The position numbers and the translations under genes are program-made. Below, one piece after another: positions 1 to 12,036 of a stretch of 64,000 bases of DNA (position 1 is the first letter of the stretch; every line of letters begins with the position of its first letter). The DNA lies in contig JARKIF010000011.1 of the NCBI GenBank assembly GCA_029378245.1, positions 248,001 to 312,000 on the forward strand, read 5' to 3'. Below the pieces are notes generated by a model that had not been told where the DNA came from, made no database searches, and saw only the letters and a list, made by a program, of their open reading frames with translations. The DNA is from Roridomyces roridus (Eukaryota; Basidiomycota; Agaricomycetes; Agaricales; Mycenaceae).

Positions 1-542
1 CGAAAATCTTCTAGACGCTCGTCATGGTCTGTGCATTCCCTCTTCTGCCAAAGAATCTGACACCAGCCAATCTAGAGTTTGCGCGAATTGGCCTGCATCA
101 CCGCGACAGATTGTTTCTCCGCATTCTCTTGTACATGGATTATCTCCGTCTGCGGGTACCGATTGCCTTGGCCATGATTCGGTTTATGGTCGAGAACCCC
201 GATACACCCCTCTTTGTGGACTTTGACTATAGGCGTGGGGCCGTGCAGGTCGACGTCTTTCCCCTCTCAAATTGGGATGGCTCGAAAATTCTACTTCCGC
301 ACTCGCAGCGCTTGGCGCGTGCTAGTGGACGTCTTATTGCACACGCGATACGTATCGGGTGTGGGAGCAGTACATTCCATACTATCTGGCCGTTGTGTGC
401 GTCGACGTCCCAGTTCTATGATGGCTTGAAGGACATCGCAAGGATGGCCGGGGGACTGGAGGACCCAGAGCTGGAGCCTCGGGTTTTGCAGTTAATCGAA
501 GGGACGAACGAGAATGGTGTTGTGGGTGTTTATTACGGGTAA
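1..542 (+). CDS. hypothetical protein, last exon, runs off the left edge
   Basis: An open frame of 172 codons runs from an ATG at 24 to the stop at 540-542. The bases just before it read TTCTAG, a good acceptor site, and the frame stays open after it, so this is more likely the last exon of a gene that begins left of the window than a complete gene. The product is soluble-looking, with an Arg/Leu-rich helix near residues 25-50 and an acidic C-terminus. I recognise no family. Confidence 0.45.
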
Positions 543-657
543 TCTAACGACTAGATAGGTACAATAAAATACGGAACGGTGAGACACTCTCTCCTTTCTT
601 GGCTCGACGCGGCCCATTGTGTGGCCGTGTTTGTATCCCTTCTCCATCTGCTGTCAC

Positions 658-1318
658 ATGGAATCATTGAAATACGCGCTTGTGCTCGTCCTGCCCGCTG
701 CCTATCTCGCCCATTGGTATCTATCGACTGCACCCGCACCCTCCGCCCCTTCTGAGCCCGCCCCCGCCGCTGACGACAAGGAACCCGCCAAATCGGTCAT
801 GTCCGCTCCACGCGACGACCTCGCCCCACCCAAGGATGATCCCTTCACCCAGGCAGAGCTCGCTGCATTCGATGGGTCCGATCCGAGCAAACCCATCTAC
901 GTATCCATCAAAGGTCTGTTCGACTCGCGTCCCCGCTCCTCACTGCCACGTCGCCCCGTACCCACGCCACGTACTCAAGCATATCCACGCAGGCACTGTC
1001 TTTGACGTTACTCACAAAGCGGAGGTTTACGGCCCCGGCAAGTCGTACAGCATATTTGCGGGCAAGGACGGCTCTCGGGGGCTGGGACTCTCGAGTCTCA
1101 ACGTGGAGGATGCTGTACCGGATTATAGTCCGCTGGATGCGAAGCACAGAAACGTGCTGGATGATTGGTATGCGTTTTTCTTGTGAGTAGTGACTCGTTC
1201 CTTTCCATCATCTATTTCTCAAGCTTAGCCGATGCATGGCAGAAAACGGTACAACATCATGGGGCGAGTGACCGACCTCCCCGAGATCCAGCCTGCGCCA
1301 GCGGACGAATCAGAGTAG
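658..1318 (+). CDS. Dap1/MAPR-type cytochrome b5-like heme-binding protein
   Basis: Three exons fit: 658-913, 993-1182 and 1243-1318. The protein has a hydrophobic N-terminal anchor (ALVLVLPAAYLAHWYL), a Pro/Ala-rich linker and then the damage-response/MAPR domain. The signature is clear: YVSIKG, TVFDVTHKAEVYGPG, YSIFAGKDGSRGLGLSSL, and DDWYAFF..KRYNIMGRV at the C-terminus. Family members (yeast Dap1, mammalian PGRMC1) bind heme through conserved Tyr residues, sit in the ER membrane and support cytochrome P450s such as Erg11 in sterol synthesis. That role here is inferred from the family. The start is the ATG at 658, which precedes the membrane anchor. Confidence 0.9.
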
Positions 1319-1855
1319 TCTTCTGAATAGAACGATCCCCCTTTGTTTTTCTTCTGGTATGTCGTGCGTCTCCATCGTTATCGCAAAAAGCATTCCTTGG
1401 ATACCATTGCTTCAAGTGTCGAAACTTTATCTGTGTTCCTGCGTGCCTCCTTCCATCCTGCCGTAGACGCTGACAAACCGTAGTGCATACGATCGCGAGT
1501 CCCTCAGTCAGTCTATTTGAATCTTCGTAGGACGTAAACTTGGTGTAAAGCTTCTCCCAACCCGACCTCGTGGTATTGCCACACATATGCTGAAGCTTCA
1601 CACGCAAGCCCGTTCGACTGTGGCTCGGGTGACTTTGTGCAATTTTTTCGCCTACAGCGCGAGCTAGTTGCTGATAGCACTGACGCAAAATTACTGGCAA
1701 CTACAATATGTACGAGTACTAAGTAACCGCAAGAGCTCCTCCGAAATTTTGGGTGAAATTCAAATTTGATTTCCGATCAAGCTCCGCCGATCAAGTTTCG
1801 CATCACGTGCCAATCACGGGTCGTTCCTTTCTTGCTCTAGATCTGCACCATCATC
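1319..1855. other. intergenic, no gene seen
   Basis: Only short frames without recognisable motifs. It separates the Dap1-like gene from the next plus-strand gene and probably holds the terminator of the first and the promoter of the second. Confidence 0.5.
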
Positions 1856-3666
1856 ATGGACTGCTCCTCTGTGCCACCGTTGGGCAGCGAGACTCTCATG
1901 TCTCTACCCGTTTCTTTTATCGCCGGTTCGCGTGGCCTGTCCTTCGAGGTCTGTTCTTCCCGCCCAAGACGGACGCCTTCTGACACGACCAGCCAGGAAG
2001 TCCGGTTTCTCGACTATCAAGCATCCTACCGAGAGAAGCGTCGCCCTCCACTCCCTTGCCCACCCTATCCCACCGATCCGACCGTGCGCACCAGCGAGGG
2101 CCTCCCGCCTCTCTTCGTCCCTGGACCTCTTCCAGCGGCTGCCCCGAATCCATTCCTATCCCACAGCGTAGCGAGTATCAGATCAAAGTATGGTTCTCAA
2201 GTGCGTCTCCTCATCTCGCCGCTCCGTACTGCCTCATATCTACTCCATAGCCTTCGCACCAACTCGTCGCCGTACTCGCGCATGCTCTGGACGATGCCGA
2301 ACGGACGCTCAACTTTCTCTTGCAACCGTGCACTCCTTCACCTCGCCCGCCCACCTTGCCGAATTCCTATCCTTCTATCTCTGTCAGTGCTCGTCCGACG
2401 CCTCAGCTCTTTTCAAGTACACCCATCGGAGGCGAAGGTTTTTCCACCACGTCGCCGACTTGCTTTGCCAGCAAAGCGAGTTCGTTTTTCCTTCCCACCA
2501 GTATGCTCGCCACGGAAGCAAACTCCAACTCGAATTCGAATCCCTTCGGTGTCGCGTCGTCCTCGATTTCGTCCGCCCACACCGAGATTTCAAGCTCGTG
2601 TAATCCCGGTCCATTCAGGCCCTCGTCTAGCACTGGTCCCTTCGGTTCCGCAATCACGGGCCGCACGACTCTTGATCCCAGCACAGCGCCGACTACCCTA
2701 CCCAGCAAAACGGCTTCATTCTCCCTTCCTATCTTCGGTGCTCGCCCATTCGCGAGCCCTCTCCTGCAATTGAGATCCAAGACGAATAGTAATCCCTTCA
2801 ACATAGCGGCAACGTCGGTGTCGAGCAGGCCCAGTCCGAATCCACTCGGCGTCCGAGGCAGTCATGCCCTCCCCTCCGAAGCTTCAAGTCTAGGCGTCTC
2901 CTCGACCAACACCACTCCCGTTCCTGCGACTCCCGTTCCTCGATCTAGTATTCGCCCCCACGTGGAACCTCGAAGTGTCCTCCACGAACGAGTCGAGTCT
3001 GGATATCCCCCTCATCCTCATCCCATCCCCACCTTGGCCGCAGTATCAACAACAGACGATACTACATCTGGTACTACACCGTTCCAAAGGCTGTTGAGGG
3101 GTACGGGAACTCCATTCGCAAACCAGAATACTTTTTGCCTTGCTACGGCTTCCAATGCACCTGTTGCCGGTCAAGACAGACAGGCTTTGGCCACAGATCG
3201 CTCCGCTTTTTCCTTGCCGCGGCCTGCACCGGGTGATGCGGGCAGGGAGCTCTTTGCATTTGGGTACGGAGGGGAGGGAGGTATCGCTCCGTCGGCGCCG
3301 GTTGCCAAGTCCAAAAGCGTGAAGAAGGCTCGCAGCTACGGTGGAAAGTGGCGGGGTAGCAGGGCTTTTCAGAAGCAGGTTCGACCGCGAGTTGGATCGG
3401 GAGCGTCGAGGAGGTTGTCGGTCAGTACGATGGTGAGTGCTCATTGTTGATACTCTTGCACCTTTTCCTTTCTTCCTCGAACCTTCGCTGATAATCCCAT
3501 GCAGACGAGGGAAAACTTGAACCAGTCTCCGCCGGCGATGCGTGTGGGAATGGGGATGTATTCGGATGCGATGGTGCGTGAATCTAAAGTGGGCAGACGT
3601 GGTTTTTGGGGAGAACGGGTGGGAATGGGGTCGGGAAGGATGGTGGGGAGAACGAGAGGATGGTAA
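1856..3666 (+). CDS. Ser/Pro/Asn-rich low-complexity protein with NPF/FG-like motifs
   Basis: Exons 1856-2200, 2251-3432 and 3505-3666 join in frame (introns of 50 and 72 bp, GT-AG), giving about 563 residues. The protein is low in complexity, rich in Ser, Thr, Pro and Asn, with scattered NPFG, GPFG, NPFN and FAFGYG motifs reminiscent of FG nucleoporins. The last part is basic (KSKSVKKARSYGGKWRGSR, then a Gly/Arg/Met-rich tail). No catalytic domain is visible. FG-nucleoporin kinship is only a suggestion, because composition alone can produce such motifs. The fact that three exons join cleanly supports a real gene. Confidence 0.6.
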
Positions 3667-4718
3667 GGTCGATGAGCGGTTGATTTATCTTTGGATGGAT
3701 TTGTGTGCGTATTTAGACGGCTGTATATAGACTGGATTGTAGAACGCTGGATATTCTGCGGTGGTTCATTCAATCCGTTGAAGCTCAGGAACTTGGGGGA
3801 TATAGCGGATAGAGAACCATCACGGGAGAAAAAAACTTGTCCTTGATATTCGTTGGCAACGGCAACGGATGGATTCGAACCATCAACATTGGACTGGAAT
3901 TGAAGACATAACAATGGTCACCGCCATGTAAATTGACTCATATATACCATTCGGTTCTTTCCTGCGACTGGACCAGGATGTTCGGCGCTTTGTGCGTTTG
4001 ATTGAAAGTTCATTGCCCATTTAAAACTCTGGTGTTGATTTCCAAGTCGGTCCTCAGAAGACACCGCATGCCCGTTCAAGTCAAAGGAAGAGATACGTGC
4101 ATCAACGACGCGATGAAGGTGGGCAGCTAGGTATAGTCCAATACTCGGAGACTTCGGAGATGTATCAGATTGCGGAAGAACGCATACATTAGATGCGAGA
4201 CGAGCCTAGCCAGCAACAATCTTCGTGGAGTATGAAACTCGTCCCTGAACCGTGTCGTTGTACTAAGTACGAATATTCAAGGGAGAGATGGTGGTTCGAC
4301 TCCACTCGAAGTAGTAGAGGTGGTAAAATCATTTCTTCTTCTTCTTTTGCACCCAGAGACATTAATTCCATTGCGATCATGTTCGGTGTCTCTTGCAGTC
4401 CTATGTGCACTGGAGTGCATGGTCTGCATCCACGTTTAGGTCACGGTTGGTTGGGGGAAACTCAGTTCGACCCTGGCTCGAGTGATCGGATGGGCCTGGC
4501 TTCACGAGCATTTTTGCCCTGGAACTACCTGCCCGGACTGGGGACACAGTGGCAAGAGTGATATTCTGACTGGCAGTGCAGGCGACGTGTGCCAATTCCG
4601 AAATAAAACCGAGTTGAATTCAAACTGATATCTTCACCTACAATCGTAAGGAACAGCCAACAAAAAGAAACACTTCCCAAAACAAGACCCTCTTTACTTT
4701 TTTTTTAGAACCCGCAGC

Positions 4719-6287
4719 TCACAACCCAGTGACACCATTTGCCTGCGGACAAAACGTGACCTCATATTCGACGTCCTGGTCCGTCATGCACGACTTTTCG
4801 CACTGGAAGATGGCGGTGCCGCTTGACTCGTCGAAGGGGTACACGAATGATTTGGGGCAGCTGGATTCTGCGGAATGGTGAGCGGTGATTTCGACGAGGG
4901 GAGGGAGGGAGGAGAGCAGGACTGACTGAAGTAGTTGTAATGCTCGACGCCTGGAAATGAGATGATCTCAGTCAGCCGCAGGGAGGAACCGAGGCAGAGG
5001 AGGAGGTACCTGAAGTCGGACACGTAGATTGGGAATTGAACGAGCCTGCGAATAAAACAGTGAATCATTTACGGCAAGGAACGAGGGATTATACGTACCT
5101 GTGCAGCAGTTCGAGGAGTTTCCTATTGTACGAGTTGGTTCAGTCACATTTGGTGCGTGGGCTACGGAGCTGGTAAGAACTTGTGCGACTTACCCGGATT
5201 GCCAGCCAGCGCGTCGACCAAACATGCGCTCTTGCAGCCGACGGGAACGCCATCAGAATCGAACGGGCCTGCAAGATCCGGAGGGCCTGAACGGTGTCAG
5301 CGGTTGCACATCGCGCAGGGGCTCATACGATACACACATTGAGTGACAAGATCGACTGGGCAAGACGCGAAGGGGCAGGCGCAGGTGTTAGTGATAGAGA
5401 TGCTAGGGAGATATGAGCGTGAGTGAGTATGGTATGAATTATTTGGGTGGAACGTACGGGAGATTGGTCCCATCGACAACGGAGACTAGATACATCAGCT
5501 TCCCGCTTTCAATTGAAATTGAATAACGCACCAGTGTAGATGTCTTGGTCACCAGAAAAATCGAACGTCGCGAGAGTCGCCGGTGGGACGCCCTAAAGGA
5601 GCACAACTCAGGTCTCATACCAGAGCTCCACTATGCGCGGACTCACCGTGCCCGTGGTTATATTGCAGACCTTGATAGTCCCAATCAGACATTCTGGAGT
5701 AAACCTCAAGAAGAAAGGGATGCGCACCAAACCTCCATTGCAGCCTCCAGTAAGGCAGGAATTCGGACCTGGGTTGGTGGAAAAATCACAGTTGCGGCGG
5801 CCCTGAGAATTCGTTAGCGGATCTCGCTCTCAGCGAGCTGCTCAAATGCATACCCAAACGCGACCGTTCTGAAATTCACGTCAGAAAACAAATGAGTTGT
5901 TGAGGTTGTCTAACGGAATGGATACCCAATTGTCCGGAGTGGAAAAAGTAAGGTCAGTGTTAGGTAGGGCTTCCCAGCTACGAATCAAGTCAGCCTCACT
6001 CTCAGCGTCGAGGATCATATATTCATACCCGGGCGGCTGCTCCGGCTGGCCTCCGCTGGCGGTAAAGAACTAAAGGATGTCGCAAGTTCAGATGATGGCT
6101 GGTTGTGGCAACATGACGTTCGTACCGCTGGCCTTGGGGTGAGTTAGAGGCATCCTGCATAGTAAAGAATTATAGGTGCGCACCAGATTGGGAAAGAGCA
6201 GGCATTGACGACTGTGATGAAGCGGTCGGCGGCGACGGTCGAGACCATCGCGAGAGACAAGGGGAAGAAAACTGCAGCGTATTTCAT
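4719..6287 (-). CDS. thaumatin-like protein (PR-5 family), secreted
   Basis: Minus-strand gene with about ten small exons, from the ATG at 6285-6287 to the stop at 4719-4721. It begins with a signal peptide (MKYAAVFFPLSLAMVSTVAA) followed directly by DRFITVVNACSFPIW, the classic thaumatin N-terminus. Further exons read NFRTVAF, RNCDFSTNPGPNSCLTGGC, GVPPATLATFDFSG, SISITNTCACPFASCPVDL, NSSNCC and the C-terminal FVYPFDESSGTAIFQC...VEYEVTFCPQ. The many Cys residues match the disulfide-rich fold. Fungal members are secreted and some hydrolyse beta-1,3-glucans; the activity here is not shown. The exon order is clear, but individual splice junctions in the 5.0-5.3 kb part were placed by eye. Confidence 0.9.
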
Positions 6288-7693
6288 GCTCGCTGGGGGT
6301 CGAGTTCGACTTGATCCTCGAGTCAGTCATTGCGCGCCTTTTATCCTGGTCACAGGCAACGATCTAGACTGGAATCGAAATGATAGTACCTTGATCTCGT
6401 CTAAGCGTGCCGCTCTAGAAGGTCATTTCGAACATTTACTGAGTTCTGCATCCGCTTTGTGGCCGCCTAGCCAGTGGGAGGGCGAGAAAAACCCGGTTAG
6501 CTGGGTGAGGGTGGGCGTGTACGTCGTAAATGGCACGACTCAGGGGGATACGTATCAGCGTTGACAGTCGACGACGCATTCATTGCCTCTGTCGGGTGTC
6601 GTGGGGTGTCATGCGTCAAAGATTCGGATGTGATGCGCGCACAGTGTTATCTGCAGGAAACTGGACAGATAGACGCTGCATCTCCTAAGCTGTAGGAGTC
6701 GAATTTGAAGCAAAGGATGACGGAGAAAGGAGGACCGTTGCCAGTATCAAGTGTTTTCTCCAAAGATGATGCTTTTAAAGAGATATGTAGAATGGGGAGG
6801 GAGCCTATCGACAATTCGGTCGGTGCAGAATCTTGGGGATCAAGACTTGAATCAGACTCGTGGGCGCGGTGAATCAAGATGGGAATGGCAGGGGCAGGGG
6901 CAGGGACGTCTGATGGACCAGAGCTCGGGAACGTTTTGGTCGGAGCAGCAGGACAGTCTTCGGATTTGAGACATCAGAAGAAGAATTGGGGTGGTCGTCA
7001 GCTTCGGCAGACATCTTGCTGGGATCTGTGGTGTGACGGGGTGCGGCCTCGTCTATGAGGATCGTGGAAAGGGTCGACGGGCGTGGGCCTCGATTCAGCT
7101 AGCGGATGGTGGATGGGTGGGCTCCGCCAGGTTACCAGCGCGGAAGAGAGACAGAGAGGCCCGTCGACAAAAGTACTTAGATCGGACCAGTCGGTGGGTG
7201 TCAAAGGTATGAGGGGAGAATGTCACGCGGCAAATGAACTGATTCTTCGAATCGAGTAGAGCTGGTTCATGCGCGATGGACTAGTGCAGGCAAGATGGAG
7301 GCGAGAAGAAGAAACCAGATCATTTGATCGGCAATGAGTCATCCATCAAGGGTATCACGTGGTCATCGCCTCTTGTTCACGACCACCATCTCAGCGATTC
7401 CCAGGACCCACATCGATGCTTCGACTGGCTTCAACATTTTGACACTGCCAGTGGCGACTGCTGGTGACATTTCAACACCCTGGATACCTCCGCGGAGTGG
7501 ATGCCTCCGAGTGGCCGTACGTCGGATCAAGGGATTTCAAAGCGATCGAATGCGATTCCCGATGGTTCGGGATTCGACGCATTTTGCTCTTTATTAAGCG
7601 CCCATGGGTGCTTGGTAATGAGGTCGTGGCCCGGTTAAAAGGGCTGGATAAACGCCTTCTTCCTTCATCCGATCCATCTCCTCGATCTTCGTC
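6288..7693. other. intergenic, no gene seen
   Basis: About 1.4 kb between a minus-strand and a plus-strand gene, hence a shared upstream region for two divergent genes. It contains Gly- and Arg-coding shadows but no frame with a recognisable domain or a convincing exon chain. Confidence 0.5.
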
Positions 7694-8559
7694 ATGCCTG
7701 CCAAAACCGTCTACCTCAGTATGTTCTCCTGTTTATCAATTCGGCTTGATCCAGTAACATGATTTTCAGTCACCGGAGCCAACCGTGGCATTGGCTACGT
7801 CCTCGCAAAGACGATCGCAGCGCGCCCAAACACCATCGTCTTCGCTGGCGCTCGGGATCCCACCGCGCAGTCGCTCACGGAGCTCGCTGCGACCCATTCC
7901 AATGTTCACCCCGTCAAGGTGGTTGCGGCGGATAAGGAGAGCAACGAGGCTGCCGTCGCTGAGATCCAAAAGACTGCCGGTCAACTAGATGTTGTTATCG
8001 CCAACGCAGGTATGTTCTTTGCTCCTCTGACGGATCGGAAGCTCACCGGATGCATTCAGGCATCTCCAACCACTTCGGCCCGGTGGGCACAACGCCAGTC
8101 TCCCAGTTCAAAGAACACTGGGAAGTCAACACCCTCGGCGTCATCGTCCTCTTCCAATCCGCCCAAGATCTCCTCCTCGCCTCGCCCACCGGCGCACCCG
8201 TCTTCGCGCTCATCTCCACCGCCGTTTCCTCCATTTCGCAATTCTTCAATGCGACCGTCAGCCCGTACGGCTCGTCCAAGGCCGCGGCCAACTTTATTGT
8301 CAAGGCCCTCGACGCCGAGAACCCCAAGCTCATTTCGCTGGCGATACATCCGGGCTGGGTGGCTACTGATATGGGGAATTTTGGAGCGAAAGCTTTGGGG
8401 ATGGGGGAGGCGCCGATTACTGTGGAGGCTTCGGTCAACGGGGTTCTGTCGAGAATTGACGGGGCGACGAAGGAGAAGACCAGTGGCAAGTTCTTCAACT
8501 GGTCGCGCTCGTCTGCGGGAAACATGTGGGATATTGACGCGGAGGAGATTCCCTGGTAG
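7694..8559 (+). CDS. short-chain dehydrogenase/reductase (classical SDR)
   Basis: Exons 7694-7718, 7770-8009 and 8060-8559 give 254 residues, the normal SDR size. The Rossmann motif TGANRGIG lies near residue 10, the structural NAG motif closes exon 2, the active-site Ser falls in LISTAVSS, and the catalytic YGSSK (Tyr-x-x-x-Lys) follows, with HPGWVATDMG after it. These are hallmarks of NAD(P)-dependent classical SDRs, close to the sniffer/norsolorinic-acid-ketoreductase-like group of fungi. The substrate cannot be read from the sequence. No biosynthetic cluster surrounds it. Confidence 0.93.
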
Positions 8560-9690
8560 ACTATGTAATTGTAAATAATACTAAAGAGAACTCACTTTTG
8601 ACTCATGCCATGCCGATTCGGATATTTTTCCACCGGAGACTGATCGGCCGTTTGAACGGTTCCAGTCGAGTCACGGAGCCGCATCGAAATAGACTGTATT
8701 CTCCTCCCAATGACCAGCTCCGTCACGGCACGTCGATGCCCGAGTCGCCGTCCTCCTGTACGAGCCTCTCATCAGCTATCCGATACGGTGGATGGCTCGG
8801 ACTGAATGTACAGGCACGCCCAGGACCATATATACTGCAGCAACGGGCCCGCATCTCGTTGCGTAACGTTCCGAGATACGACAGCTGGTCAAGCGTGCGT
8901 GTGTCCTCCTGAATCTTTCAGTTTCTCATCCTCTTGGACGGTTGTTGAAATGAGCTCTCAACGTGCGCGATTTCATCCAGCTTAACGTCTGGCCAACGGA
9001 TTAGACGTAGCCCGCCGGCGCGGGACACTCCCAACTTCAAAGAACGTCAAGCCGATCGAGTCCCTTCAAGTGGAACTGCTGACTCTTGGCCAGAGTTTCG
9101 ACGCCAGGAATCTCATTGGGCTGTGGACTGGCAGAGTCAATTCATGACCATCCGGCGGGGTCTTCCTCGATTTAAGTGCACTGGGCGGTGTCTGCCCGTC
9201 CTTGGTTATTTTGATGAACATGCAGACTTCTCGCCACGGCAACTGCCGGCGGACGAAAAATGGGTAGCAACGATATTACTTACTTTGCTACAGGTATTCT
9301 TATAATATGCGGAACAAGTTGGATTTATTTGGAAGGGAGGGATATCGATGCGCGCTTACGTCGTACGTACCCCTGCTTCTTCGCTTTCTCCCGCAACATG
9401 ACAGTTTGAAAGCTCATCCATCCTCCTTTAGACAATGGTTCAAGTGAGCTTACCGCACCGCGATGAATGCCTTTCAAACGTTCGCGATTTCACCTAGCTT
9501 GACGTCTGGCGTAGCCCGCGCGGTGGCTTTTGGTAATGGCTTTTCCCTTCGGACGTCTCGCGTCTCACTCTCCGCTCCATCTCGGTCGACGTCGGTGGGA
9601 TTATGGGTCTACGTGCCAGAAGACCGTCGATCCGCTCACTGCACCCCGGGTATATAACTACTGACGTCCATCACTCTCTCCCTCCAACCA
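8560..9690. other. intergenic, with a diverged ~90 bp duplication
   Basis: No gene seen. Two stretches, roughly 8915-9025 and 9405-9530, share the order CTCATCC, GTGAGCT/TGAGCT, CGCGATTTCA, CTAGCTTGACGTCTGG (with substitutions) and TAGCCCGC, so one is an old copy of the other. Both lie upstream of the alpha/beta-hydrolase pseudogene and may be duplicated promoter DNA. Confidence 0.4.
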
Positions 9691-10745
9691 ATGTTCGTAT
9701 CTTCCATCGTGTTCAACCCAGGGTCCGCCGACGATGCAGATGCACTAAAGTTGACTGTCAAGCGCTACACTCAAGAGGCAACCGGCGTCTCCGCGATCGC
9801 GAATGGTCTCACTCTGCTTGGTTTACACGGTGCTGGATCTCGTGAGTGATTCCACGCGGAATCATGATCATGCTCATGATCCGTTTTTGACTGGTTGAAG
9901 ACAAGGAATAATGGGATCCCATTCTTGAGCGGATTGTCGCCGCCCAGGCTGTCAACATTCGCGAAGCGTTTTACAGGGAATTTGGAGCCGAGCGGGGTTA
10001 GCTATCATCATCGTCAACGTCGACTCAACGCCCGACGTACGACGTGGGCTTCTCGTGAGGAGGCTTTCGAATATATGCCGAACAAGTTTATTCCATGATT
10101 GAAAACGCACAGACTCACGGCTTGCATGATGTCGTCGGCTCTCCCGATGGGAACTAGGTGTGTATCTCCGCCAGCAAAACACAGGAGATCAGTGCGTATA
10201 GGAACGTCCCGCCGCATTTGGAGGCGGTGGATCAATCTAGGCGAATTGCGAAGCGAGTACCTGTCCATTTTATCTATGGTGCCCGGAACGATCTCGTGTG
10301 CGTGCGGTTTCCCTCCCAATCTAATACCCTGGTTGCGCAGAAGCCATACGAGCCATTGGATGGCTTTTTTGACGTGCGCGTCATATGGCTAATTTAGGTG
10401 AAAAAGCCATTCAATGGCTCCAACGAGCCAATTTTGGCAGAGTGGAGCCATATGACGCGCACGGCCAAAAAGCCATCACGTGGCTCATATGGCTTCTGCG
10501 CAAGCTCTCTAATGTCCCTGAAATTTTTGGGCCAGGCCTGCCGAGTCGCAAGAATCCATCTTAGATCCAAGACAGGGTCTCGTAGCGTCGTCTATCCAGC
10601 GTGTTCCGCGTGCGGGGCACATGGTACGTCCCATGTTACATAAGATACCTTATACATATATCCTCAATACCCACAGGTGCTGCAAGAGAACCCCGATGGT
10701 TTGGCAGAGGCGATGAGTGATGTGCTGGAGGCTGGAGCAGCTGAG
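9691..10745 (+). pseudogene. alpha/beta-hydrolase pseudogene
   Basis: Exon 1 (9691-9841) reads MFVSSIVFNPGSADDADALK then KRYT and GLTLLGLHGAGS, the N-terminus of a fungal alpha/beta hydrolase family. After a 59 bp intron the frame continues HKE-stop-WDPILERIVAAQA: the TAA at 9909-9911 stands where relatives have Gln or His. Further on are VPPHLEAVDQSRRIAKRVPV and HFIYGARNDLV (10215-10300), and the end of the family, VLQENPDGLAEAMSDVLE, at 10677-10730. Between the last two blocks a 171 bp foldback element is inserted. The middle of the gene, including the nucleophile region, is unrecognisable. A dead gene, judged from the stop, the gaps and the insertion. Confidence 0.85.
10333..10503. mobile_element. 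171 bp foldback MITE inside the hydrolase pseudogene
   Basis: The two ends are inverted copies of each other for about 58 bp (10333-10390 and 10446-10503), starting TTGCGCAGAAGCCATA and differing at only a few positions, so the whole element can fold into one hairpin. It is rich in AGCCA/TGGCT and codes for nothing. The target duplication is not clear (a GCGC on both sides is possible), so the superfamily is undetermined. Confidence 0.8.
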
Positions 10746-10793
10746 CACGGAAATTGCGGAGAAGCGCTCGCAGGTGTCAAAACTGCAAACCTA

Positions 10794-10821
10794 GGGGGGG
10801 GGGGGGGGGGGGGGGGGGGGG
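10794..10821 (+). repeat. poly-G tract, 28 G
   Basis: An uninterrupted run of 28 G between the hydrolase pseudogene and the GH11 gene. Homopolymer length in an assembly is often unreliable. Confidence 0.9.
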
Positions 10822-11034
10822 TGTACAGCCAGCATCCGAGAGTTTCTCACATGCGCGATTTCCATCGCAACGTGAATTTGAAAAGCCAGCGTCCGAGTGT
10901 CCAAGCCCTTCTCCCGAGTCCTGGTGACATGGCCATGGCCAGAGATTTTAATCCTGCCAACATTCAACCGAACCCATGTCGAAGTTCTCCCGGGCGGACC
11001 TAAATAGCTCTCGTTTTGAGAACGCCCGCGGAGA

Positions 11035-11840
11035 ATGCGCCCTCTCATATTCCTCCTTGCCGCAGCGTTTCGCAGACCCTCAACGTCACCGGCACCGACG
11101 ACCATGATCTCTACTATGCATTCTGGGCGCCCGACGGCGCCAATGTGACGATAACCAATTACAATTACTACTACTATGGTGAATACACCATCCAGTGGGG
11201 CGAGAACAGCGATTTCTTGGGCGGGAAGGGATGGCAAGTTGGTTCTACAGAGTAAGAATTTTGATATCGAGTGCATTCACGATTCTTAAACTCGCCGTAG
11301 GCCCCTGCAATTTTCAACAAACCGTCTGTTCACGGGCAATGGAAGCAGTCTGGTACTCTACGGTACCAGTACTGACCCGGCCGTGGAATATTTTATCGCT
11401 GAAGACGTCGGCCCACTGACAGCCGCGCGACTCGCCGCTCAGCCGGTCGCTGGAACGCTCACGGCAGATGGCTCCTTGTACAACATCTATCAAACCACCA
11501 GCCAAGCGGGATCAACACAATACTGGAATGTCAGGCAGACACCGCGCGGAGGGGATACACTCACGGTGGCGACGCACTTCGCTGCCTGGGAGGACCTCGG
11601 GATGCCCCTCGGCACGTTGGGCGCACAGCTCGTGGCGGTGAAGAGTGATGGGCCTGGGAATGCCGCTGGCAGTCTATCCGCCTCGGTCGTTGGTGTCAGT
11701 CATCGCTTAGACCTTCCTTCCGTCGGATTTATCTCTTTTTCAGTGCTCAGAAATGTGCGCATAGTGCGGAGGGCAGGGATGGACAGACGGGACTGACTTG
11801 CGAGGCAGAGAACATGTATTTTTCGAATTGTTTCCAGTAG
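11035..11840 (+). pseudogene. decayed GH11 endo-beta-1,4-xylanase with CBM1 remnant
   Basis: The GH11 jelly-roll core is easy to see: DLYYAFWAPDGANVTITN, GEYTIQWGENSDFLGGKGW, a 49 bp intron (11252-11300), then LVLYGTSTDPAVEYFIAED, ADGSLYNIYQT, QYWNVRQT, THFAAWEDLGMPLGT and QLVAVKSDG. The nucleophile Glu (VEYFIAE) is kept, but the acid/base Glu of the family motif VA(V/T)EGY is Lys here (VAVKSDG). A signal peptide (MRPLIFLLAAA, from 11035) lies in a different frame from the domain. After the core, a cellulose-binding CBM1-like tail (GLTCEAENMYFSNC, stop 11838-11840) also cannot be reached in frame by the visible splice sites and has three rather than four Cys. Three separate lesions argue for a pseudogene. 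Confidence 0.8.
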
Positions 11841-12036
11841 ACAGCTTTCGAGTTCAAATGCTGTTTGTCGGGCCTGGCTGGCCTACTGGAAGAGAAATCA
11901 ACAAGTTTGAATCGCCGCCGGACCCACCGTGTCTTTCCAGAGGGCATAATAAAAGTAGTTCCATCAATTTGAACCTTCTTTACATACAACATTTTGAATG
12001 TACACAGATACATCTTTCGTCCATTGAGAGAAATCC

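Noticed and set aside
3845..3945. Minus-strand T-arm-like GATGG-TTCGAAT-CCATC with a perfect B box
   Set aside because: The 7 bp acceptor that would pair is mostly G-U and leaves no room for a D arm. Not a tRNA by eye; tRNAscan-SE would decide.
4219..4313. Plus-strand tRNA-like fold with GAG/CTC, TCCCT/AGGGA and T-arm TTCGACT
   Set aside because: Stems can be drawn with a ~26 nt intron, but position 33 is not U, the D loop lacks GG and two acceptor pairs fail.
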